Shown piece by piece: positions 1-5,075 of a stretch of 12,246 nt of DNA. The DNA comes from Nitrospirota bacterium (GTDB lineage: Bacteria; Nitrospirota; Thermodesulfovibrionia; Thermodesulfovibrionales; Magnetobacteriaceae). The position numbers were made by a program, and so were the translations under genes. The stretch spans positions 1 through 12,246 of the forward strand of contig JADFXO010000084.1 in NCBI GenBank assembly GCA_015233485.1, written 5' to 3'. Each line of letters begins with the position of its first letter. Position 1 is the stretch's first letter. The notes below the pieces were generated by a model, which saw nothing but the letters and a program-made list of their open reading frames with translations, was not told where the DNA came from and did not search any database.

Positions 1-1689
1 CATGTGGAAGAAGGCCTTGCGGTTCAGAAGGCGGACAATGTAAGGCTTGGGACGGCCTTGGTAAGATTAGGGCATATTAAAGAACCGGTACTTATGGAAT
101 TTTTGAGCAAGCAGTATAACACGCCGCTCATCGACCTCTCCAAATATCAGGTCGATACAACCCTAATGAAAATATACCCATATGAAAAGGCAAAAAAGAA
201 TATGTTGATTCCAGTCTCAAAAGATGGGTCGTCTCTAAAGGTGGCCATTGCTGACCCGTCAAACAGGCCGGCTGTCGAAGAGGTACAGTTCATAACCAAA
301 ATGAAAATATCTTTGTATATAACCACCGAGGCCATGATTTTAAAGGCAATCGACGAATTTTATCCAAAGGCGGACAAGCAAAAAGTGGCGCTTGACGGCG
401 TGTCGCCATCCTCTAAGGTCACACTAGGCATGGAGGAAATAAATAAACTGATCGGCAGGGCTTCTAAGAATATGACGATTGTCGAGGATAAAGAAGAGAG
501 AGTGTCCTTAAAAGACGCCGAAGCAGCCCCGATAATAACTCTGGTCAACGGCATACTGATTAACGCGGTAAGCGACAAGGCAAGCGATATTCATATCGAA
601 CCGACAGAGAAGGAAGTTATACTGCGATACAGAATGGATGGGGTGCTGAAACTGATTATGCCGTTGCCGGGTTCTATCAGAAACGCCCTCATATCAAGGA
701 TAAAGATAATGGCGCGGCTTGACATAGCCGAACGCCGCATCCCTCAGGACGGCAGGATAAAACTCAAATATGACAACGGCGGCGAGATAGATTTTCGTGT
801 CTCTACGCTGCCGACCATCTTTGGCGAAAAAATAGTTATGAGGCTGCTTGACAAGACCAACCTTCAGCTTGATTTGACGAAGCTGGGCTTTGGCCAGAAA
901 CAACTTGAAGACTTTCAGGAGGCCCTGAGCAAGCCCTACGGTATGCTGCTTGTTACCGGCCCGACGGGAAGCGGTAAGACAACCACACTGTACAGCGGCC
1001 TGCAATCCGTAAACAAACCCGACGTTAATATCATGACGGCTGAGGACCCGGTTGAGTATAATCTCACCGGTATAAACCAGGTGCAGATAAAGCAGGAGGT
1101 TGGCCTCACATTTGCGGCCGCGCTGAGGGCGTTTCTACGGCAGGACCCCGATGTAATCATGGTTGGAGAGATCAGAGACCATGAGACGGCCGAAATAGCA
1201 GTCAAGGCCGCCCTGACCGGCCATATGGTGCTGAGCACCCTGCACACGAACGATGCGCCAAGCACGATAACAAGGCTCATGAACATGGGGATAGAACCCT
1301 TTCTGGTATCGTCGTCCGTTATCATGGTAATGGCACAGAGGCTTGCGAGAAAGATATGTGAAAAATGTAAGGGCGAAATCAAGGTATCGGACAAGATACT
1401 CACACAGGTAGGGGTCTCCCCTGAAGATTTACCGAATTTTAAGACATTATCGGGGGCAGGCTGTGATGCGTGCAATCAGACCGGTTACAAGGGAAGAATT
1501 GCCTTATACGAAGTAATGCCAGTGAAAAACGAACTCAGGGAACTTATTCTCGGCGGCGCGACTGTTGATGAGCTGAAACGAGAGGCAATCAAGTTAGGGA
1601 TGCTGACACTGAGACAAAGCGGGTTAGTCAAGGTTAACGAGGGTGTGACAACAGTGGATGAGGTGCTGCGATGCACGTTCGGCGATTAG
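1..1689 (+). CDS. pilB: PilB/GspE-family type IV pilus assembly ATPase, 5' end cut by window edge
   Basis: This is the cytoplasmic hexameric ATPase that powers pilin polymerisation in type IV pili, or pseudopilins in type II secretion. The reading frame is open to the first base. The visible protein starts inside the N-terminal MshEN/GspE domain (RLGTALVRLGHI, then a PLIDLSKY-like segment), so I take the start to lie a few residues upstream; the GTG at position 4 is only the first start codon in view. Numbered from that GTG, the motifs are Walker A GPTGSGKTT (319-327), Asp box EDPVEY (347-352), Walker B RQDPDVIMVGEIRD (379-392) and His box TGHMVLSTLHTND (405-417). The zinc-binding tetracysteine is C452/C455 and C487/C490, typical of PilB and GspE. 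About 561 residues are visible, close to full family length. PilB is favoured over GspE from overall resemblance, but no pilin or pilC gene is in view to decide. The stop codon lies inside a tandem repeat. Confidence 0.93.
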   Translation, partial: HVEEGLAVQKADNVRLGTALVRLGHIKEPVLMEFLSKQYNTPLIDLSKYQVDTTLMKIYPYEKAKKNMLIPVSKDGSSLKVAIADPSNRPAVEEVQFITKMKISLYITTEAMILKAIDEFYPKADKQKVALDGVSPSSKVTLGMEEINKLIGRASKNMTIVEDKEERVSLKDAEAAPIITLVNGILINAVSDKASDIHIEPTEKEVILRYRMDGVLKLIMPLPGSIRNALISRIKIMARLDIAERRIPQDGRIKLKYDNGGEIDFRVSTLPTIFGEKIVMRLLDKTNLQLDLTKLGFGQKQLEDFQEALSKPYGMLLVTGPTGSGKTTTLYSGLQSVNKPDVNIMTAEDPVEYNLTGINQVQIKQEVGLTFAAALRAFLRQDPDVIMVGEIRDHETAEIAVKAALTGHMVLSTLHTNDAPSTITRLMNMGIEPFLVSSSVIMVMAQRLARKICEKCKGEIKVSDKILTQVGVSPEDLPNFKTLSGAGCDACNQTGYKGRIALYEVMPVKNELRELILGGATVDELKREAIKLGMLTLRQSGLVKVNEGVTTVDEVLRCTFGD

Positions 1690-1730
1690 GTATCGATGAT
1701 TAGGTATCGATGATTAGGTATCGACGATTA
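1684..1730. repeat. Three tandem copies of a 14-bp unit across the pilB stop codon
   Basis: The unit GATTAGGTATCGAT occurs at 1684-1697 and 1698-1711. A third copy with a final C lies at 1712-1725, and a partial fourth (GATTA) at 1726-1730. The pilB stop TAG is contained in the first unit, so the extra copies are untranslated. The region lies between pilB and the ribosome-binding site of the next gene. A 14-bp period is not a multiple of three. Loss or gain of units would not alter PilB, but would change the spacer by 14 bp each time. Confidence 0.9.
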
Positions 1731-1756
1731 AATAATTAAGGGCGGGGAGACAATCG

Positions 1757-2224
1757 ATGTCAACTATGGTCAAAATATTAGAGATACTGAGCGACGAGGA
1801 TATTCAGTGGCTATTATCAATGGGCATGGAAGAGCACCTGGAACCGGAGACATTGCTGATAAAAGAGGGGGAGTTTACTGAGGCCGTCTATATAGTGCTT
1901 GAAGGGCTTTTAGGGGTCTATATATCGGCAAGCGGCTATAAGCAAGTTGCGGCGATAGGCGCCGGTGAGATTATCGGCGAGATGTCCTATCTGGAGAACG
2001 TACCCACTTCGGCCACGGTCATAGCAATTGAGCCATCAATAGTGCTTTCTATTTCAAAGGACGCCATAGATGACAGGATTGACACAGACCCAACATTCGG
2101 AAACCGCCTCTACAGGGGTATAGGCACGGCAGTTTCGCAGCGACTTCGAAAGGCAATGTCCCGCATAGAGGATATGATAGCTCAACTCGAACAAGTCATA
2201 CAATTCCATACGGAATCCCCATAG
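1757..2224 (+). CDS. Stand-alone cyclic-nucleotide-binding-fold (CRP/cNMP-like) protein
   Basis: A 155-residue protein consisting of one cNMP-binding beta-roll (about residues 10-120) and a C-terminal helical tail. There is no helix-turn-helix DNA-binding domain, so it is not a normal CRP/FNR regulator. It may be a sensor or adaptor subunit. The core motifs are EGEFTEAVYIVLEG (37-50) and the phosphate-binding cassette GEIIGEMSYLENVPTSATV (70-88). In ligand-binding members this cassette has Pro-Arg before the small residues; here it reads Pro-Thr (T84). The arginine that contacts the cyclic phosphate is therefore absent and nucleotide binding is doubtful. The start is ATG 1757 with GGGGAGA about 6 nt upstream; ATG 1766 is a less well-placed alternative. 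The gene lies 67 bp after pilB and 21 bp before a DUF488 gene on the same strand. Its partner and ligand are unknown. Confidence 0.85.
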   Translation: MSTMVKILEILSDEDIQWLLSMGMEEHLEPETLLIKEGEFTEAVYIVLEGLLGVYISASGYKQVAAIGAGEIIGEMSYLENVPTSATVIAIEPSIVLSISKDAIDDRIDTDPTFGNRLYRGIGTAVSQRLRKAMSRIEDMIAQLEQVIQFHTESP

Positions 2225-2245
2225 TGGCTGACGGGTGCGACTGAA

Positions 2246-2752
2246 ATGACGGGTGCGGTTGCAGTGGCTATTCACACAATAGGCCATTCGGACATTCCAA
2301 CGAATGACTTTGTTAAACTCCTGAGAACGGCTGAAATCGAAACCCTCGTTGACGTCAGAAGCAGCCCATACAGCCGCTACGCCCCGCAGTTTAACAGAGA
2401 AAACCTTATACGCGCGCTCCATAAAACCCCAATACGCTATCTCTACATGGGCGGCCAATTAGGGGGATACCCAAAAGACGCTCCAATATACAGGGGAAAA
2501 CACCCCGATTTCGACCTGCTCAGGAGGCAGGGTTTCTATATTGAGGGCATTAACAGACTCCTTGAAATCTCTGCGACCTGCAAAGTTGCCATCATGTGTT
2601 CAGAGGAAGACCCATACACGTGCCATCGAAGAGCCTTAATCGGCTTTGACCTGCATGAACGGGGAGTTAAGGTCATTCATATACGCGAGGATTGCTCAAT
2701 GTGTGAAGACGACTATAAAGACATGTCAAAAATTCAGCTTTCGCTGTTCTAG
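2246..2752 (+). CDS. DUF488 family protein with C-terminal QLSLF motif
   Basis: A 168-residue member of the DUF488 family, for which I know no established biochemical function. Family marks are the N-terminal IHTIGHS (9-15), VDVRSSPYSRY (36-45) and the cysteine/CHRR signature CSEEDPYTCHRR (118-129), with C118 and C126-H127-R128 as likely active or metal-site residues. The last five residues, QLSLF, match the bacterial sliding-clamp-binding consensus QL(S/D)LF. ATG 2246 is taken as the start, but GTG 2264 is in frame and would put IHTIGHS almost at the N-terminus, as in many relatives. Neither has a strong Shine-Dalgarno sequence. The stop is 4 nt before a second, divergent DUF488 gene, so the two are probably translated together. 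Confidence 0.9.
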   Translation: MTGAVAVAIHTIGHSDIPTNDFVKLLRTAEIETLVDVRSSPYSRYAPQFNRENLIRALHKTPIRYLYMGGQLGGYPKDAPIYRGKHPDFDLLRRQGFYIEGINRLLEISATCKVAIMCSEEDPYTCHRRALIGFDLHERGVKVIHIREDCSMCEDDYKDMSKIQLSLF

Positions 2753-2756
2753 AGCC

Positions 2757-3206
2757 ATGAATATATACACGATAGGGTTTTCAAAGAAAACGGCAGGGCA
2801 ATTTTTCTCGATTCTCCGTGCCAATTCCATAAAACAAGTAGTTGACATAAGGGAAAACAATACGTCTCAGCTTGCGGGATTTACAAAAAGAGAAGACCTG
2901 AAATTTTTCCTGAGAGAACTCCTCAATGTTTCATACGTACACATCCCCGAACTCGCACCGGATAAGGTCATACGAAAAAACTATAAGGCGGCAAAAAACT
3001 GGGAACAATACACGCAATCCTATATAAAACTAATTAAAGACCGGGCTATAATAAACCAGTTAATAAATGATGTAAAGTACCCCCCCCTAATCGAACCATT
3101 TGTCCTGCTGTGTTCAGAGCCAAAGGCAGACAAATGCCACAGGCGGCTTGCCGCTGAACTTCTAATTGAGGAACTATTCACCGATGGAGAAATCATACAC
3201 CTATAA
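2757..3206 (+). CDS. Second DUF488 family protein, shorter and divergent
   Basis: A 149-residue DUF488 protein. It starts with NIYTIGFSKKTAG, carries VDIRENNTSQLAGFTKRED (29-47), and ends with the conserved cysteine pair in CSEPKADKCHRR (119-130; C119, C127-H128-R129). The start is ATG 2757, 4 nt after the preceding stop. An upstream in-frame extension to 2646 lies entirely inside the previous gene in another frame and has no family similarity. Variation between the two copies around VDxR (SSPYSRY against ENNTSQL) suggests different substrates or partners rather than a recent duplication. Its 3' end overlaps the next gene by 23 nt. It contains an eight-C homopolymer (3080-3087) in the Tyr-Pro-Pro-Leu region, and slippage there would truncate or alter the CHRR-bearing C-terminus. 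Confidence 0.9.
   Translation: MNIYTIGFSKKTAGQFFSILRANSIKQVVDIRENNTSQLAGFTKREDLKFFLRELLNVSYVHIPELAPDKVIRKNYKAAKNWEQYTQSYIKLIKDRAIINQLINDVKYPPLIEPFVLLCSEPKADKCHRRLAAELLIEELFTDGEIIHL
3080..3087 (+). repeat. Homopolymer of eight C inside the second DUF488 gene
   Basis: Eight consecutive C residues span the codons TAC CCC CCC CTA, encoding Tyr-Pro-Pro-Leu. The run is upstream of the codons for the conserved CSE and CHRR motifs. A one-base slip would put the catalytic-looking C-terminus out of frame. It is also a common place for sequencing indels, but the frame here is intact. Confidence 0.85.
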
Positions 3207-3987
3207 GTTTAACAGGGGACACGTGTTTACCCGCGTACACATATTGATTACCGACCTCACATACATGAGAAACGGTGTGTGTATAGCGGGAGTTAATCTC
3301 GACACTTTTAAGAACATTCGTCCGCAGAGGTTCTCCAGCAATATCCAAATGGATTTCATAGAAACCAACAACATCTACCCATGCTCTATTTGCACATTTG
3401 CAGGGACACCGAAACGCAATGCCGTCCCGCCGCATACAGAAGACTTCAGAATCAGAGACAACGTAACATTCAGACGATTCGTATCACAAAACGAGTGGCA
3501 GGAGTTACTTCAGCACATCTGTTGCCCCTCTCTGCCTGACATGTTAAACAACTCAATCCAGGAAGACAAGTGGATAACTCCCGGGGCAGACGTCCCATCC
3601 CTTTCACTCATTAAATTAGAAACCAAACCAATAATCAGTTCAATAACAATAAAGGATAACGGCAGTACCGACATAAGGGCGTCCTTTACCTCTGGCAATA
3701 TGACGTTCTGTTTAAAGGTTAATGATGTCCAGCTTGTTGATTTCCTCAGCAGCCGCCACCGAATGCAGGAAATCCCCACCTATTCCGATGACGCATATGC
3801 TGATGACGCATATGCCGGTGAACGGTTCCTTCAGGAAATAAACGATGAACTCTTCCAGAAAGACGCATACACCTACGTAAGAATAGGCCTGACGCGTCCT
3901 TATCAGGAAAAGTGCTGGCTTCAGATAAACGGTATTTATACCGAACGCTCAGATATGCTGATTAGAAAATTCTCTGCTGAACAATAG
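3184..3987 (+). CDS. Probable dual-OB-fold domain protein linked to DUF488
   Basis: A 267-residue soluble protein with no signal peptide or membrane segment. From memory it resembles proteins named dual OB domain-containing: an N-terminal strand-rich block (VHILITDLTYMRNGVCIAGV, 18-37; IRPQRF), a PPHTEDFRI motif (82-90), and a C-terminal YVRIGLTRPYQ (231-241) followed by CWLQINGIYT (244-253). Such proteins are predicted to bind nucleic acid, and I recall them near DUF488 genes; this is family knowledge, not proof. The start ATG 3184 lies within the end of the DUF488 gene (23-nt overlap), with GAGG 11 nt upstream; TTG 3166 is a less likely alternative. The acidic stretch YSDDAYADDAYAGE (200-213) is created by a 15-bp in-frame tandem duplication. 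The 3' end overlaps the convergent small gene by 26 nt. Confidence 0.6.
   Translation: MEKSYTYKFNRGHVFTRVHILITDLTYMRNGVCIAGVNLDTFKNIRPQRFSSNIQMDFIETNNIYPCSICTFAGTPKRNAVPPHTEDFRIRDNVTFRRFVSQNEWQELLQHICCPSLPDMLNNSIQEDKWITPGADVPSLSLIKLETKPIISSITIKDNGSTDIRASFTSGNMTFCLKVNDVQLVDFLSSRHRMQEIPTYSDDAYADDAYAGERFLQEINDELFQKDAYTYVRIGLTRPYQEKCWLQINGIYTERSDMLIRKFSAEQ
3787..3816 (+). repeat. 15-bp in-frame tandem duplication encoding DDAYA twice
   Basis: GATGACGCATATGCT (3787-3801) is followed directly by GATGACGCATATGCC (3802-3816), 14 of 15 bases identical. It adds five residues to an acidic loop of the dual-OB-like protein without breaking the frame. Confidence 0.92.
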
Positions 3988-4156
3988 AGACGACACCGGC
4001 AAGCATTATCCCCATCATCCACTTGACAAGGGTTAATTCGCCTTCCATTTTTGTCATGCGCTCACTTAGTTTGGATTCTACTTTTAGTAAGTCTGCTTTA
4101 ACGCCGTCATCGCCCGGCTTCTCTCTCAACGTTTTAGGTATCGCTATTACGCTCAT
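3962..4156 (-). CDS. Small coiled-coil protein with C-terminal membrane anchor
   Basis: A 64-residue protein: a conserved-looking N-terminus MSVIAIPKTLREK, a charged amphipathic stretch with heptad character (about residues 18-42, KADLLKVESKLSERMTKMEG), and a hydrophobic C-terminal helix (44-60, VKWMMGIMLAGVVSIVQ). This resembles a shortened version of DUF1640-like coiled-coil/tail-anchor proteins, in which a longer helical segment separates the start from the anchor. I infer possible internal shortening here, with low certainty. No function is known. Its 3' end overlaps the convergent plus-strand gene by 26 nt. A consensus -35/-10 pair lies immediately upstream, with the predicted transcription start at or next to the ATG. 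GAGG lies only 3 nt from the ATG, too close for normal ribosome binding. The promoter and the amphipathic-plus-anchor design support it as a real gene. Confidence 0.68.
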   Translation of the reverse strand: MSVIAIPKTLREKPGDDGVKADLLKVESKLSERMTKMEGELTLVKWMMGIMLAGVVSIVQQRIF

Positions 4157-4162
4157 ACCCTC

Positions 4163-4191
4163 ATCATACCACCCCTAACCCTTTCTGTCAA
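4163..4191 (-). promoter_or_regulatory. Consensus sigma-70 promoter of the 64-aa gene, leaderless geometry
   Basis: On the minus strand TTGACA (4191-4186) and TATGAT (4168-4163) are separated by exactly 17 nt. The -35 is perfect and the -10 matches five of six. Transcription starting about 6-7 nt past the -10 would begin at 4157-4156, and the ATG begins at 4156. The mRNA should therefore be leaderless or nearly so. Confidence 0.72.
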
Positions 4192-4275
4192 CGCGCAGTC
4201 TTTAGCCGGAGTACCGAAGCCGCCAACGAGCGGCAGCAGGAATTCAAAAGATAAAACGTGTGCGTGATTAGGGGT

Positions 4276-4296
4276 GAAGGGGGATTATCCCCCTTC
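4276..4296 (-). terminator. Strong hairpin after the BatE-like gene
   Basis: GAAGGGGG (4276-4283) pairs perfectly with CCCCCTTC (4289-4296) around a 5-nt loop. It lies 11 nt past the stop codon of the BatE-like gene on the minus strand. No long T run follows on the minus strand, so it may act as a pause or mRNA-stabilising 3' hairpin rather than a classical intrinsic terminator. The rest of 4157-4275 holds only the small-gene promoter and a weak 5-bp stem. Confidence 0.55.
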
Positions 4297-4307
4297 GTCT
4301 TTAATCC

Positions 4308-5069
4308 TTATATCAGGCCGATGTCGTTTTTAGGCGTCCAGCCGGCCTTGCCGTCCGGCCTTTTTATCTTATACCACTGGCCGTCGGAGTCGATTACCTC
4401 AACTTTCATCCCTTCGTAGAGGGTGAAAAATACCGTCGCCTTATCAAATGGCTCGTATCTGGCCTCTACTTTTTCTGCCAACACTACGGACTGCCCGCCG
4501 CCCACCCGTTCGTACAATACATAGGACGAGATTATCAATAATGCAGCGGCTGCCGATATTGCAATGGTGGAGTATTTTTTTCTTATCCTTTCGGCAAGAA
4601 ATATTCCGGTTGTGAGAACTGCAAATATCATTACGTAAAAAAACAATATTAATATCATAAGGGCATTTGTTGTAAGTGGGTTATACACCCTGTCTATCTG
4701 ACGGTTCAACCACGGCCTTGATGTGGCGCTTTGCCGGTTCTTTATCAAAGATTCGGCAAACTCGTAATTTGCCTTTAAATCGTCGTCTGCGGGTATCAGC
4801 CTCTTTGCCTTTTCGTAATATAATATAGCATATCCAATGTTGTTCTTTTTTAAGAAACAGTTGCCCATATTATAGTACAGATTTCCGCTTTCATAGCCCT
4901 CTTGAATCGGCTTATAGTATTCCTTTATGGCCTCGTCGTATTTACCTTCCACGTAAAACGCCGCCGCCTTTTTAAACGTCTCCTCCCCCGGCATTGCCCC
5001 CAAAATTGATGGAAAGGCGAAGGCGCACAGTATGGCTGTTGCCGTGAACAATTTACTTATCAGGTTCAT
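4308..5069 (-). CDS. batE: BatE-like protein: signal peptide, TPRs, two membrane helices, SH3
   Basis: A 253-residue envelope protein with the domain order of BatE-type aerotolerance proteins. It has a signal peptide (1-25, cleavage near LGA), tetratricopeptide repeats (about 28-112, including YNMGNCFLKKNNIGYAILYY), two membrane helices (about 134-159 and 167-187) and a C-terminal bacterial SH3 domain (about 195-250, with LYEGMKVEV, QWYKI and AGWTP). The TPR and SH3 regions should face the periplasm and act as protein or glycan interaction modules. The ATG follows the batD stop by 6 nt and has no clear Shine-Dalgarno, which suggests translational coupling to batD. In characterised operons batE works with moxR, batA, batB and batD. 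Here only batD is adjacent. The symbol is given from architecture and neighbourhood; the exact role is not proven. Confidence 0.8.
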   Translation of the reverse strand: MNLISKLFTATAILCAFAFPSILGAMPGEETFKKAAAFYVEGKYDEAIKEYYKPIQEGYESGNLYYNMGNCFLKKNNIGYAILYYEKAKRLIPADDDLKANYEFAESLIKNRQSATSRPWLNRQIDRVYNPLTTNALMILILFFYVMIFAVLTTGIFLAERIRKKYSTIAISAAAALLIISSYVLYERVGGGQSVVLAEKVEARYEPFDKATVFFTLYEGMKVEVIDSDGQWYKIKRPDGKAGWTPKNDIGLI

Positions 5070-5075
5070 TTTATC

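Noticed and set aside
936..1475. Long minus-strand open frame of 179 codons inside the pilus ATPase gene
   Set aside because: It is antisense to the Walker and His-box region, has no recognisable domain, and its openness follows from codon bias of the real gene.
1684..1730. Tandem repeats considered as replication iterons or a CRISPR remnant
   Set aside because: The units are contiguous without spacers, only three in number, and not next to a replication initiator or cas gene.
2646..2756. N-terminal extension of the second DUF488 protein
   Set aside because: It lies in another frame of the preceding gene, and the family N-terminus NIYTIGFS begins right after ATG 2757.
4219..4234. Short GCCGC/GCGGC inverted repeat in the intergenic region
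   Set aside because: A 5-bp stem with a 6-nt loop is too weak to call a regulatory or terminator structure.
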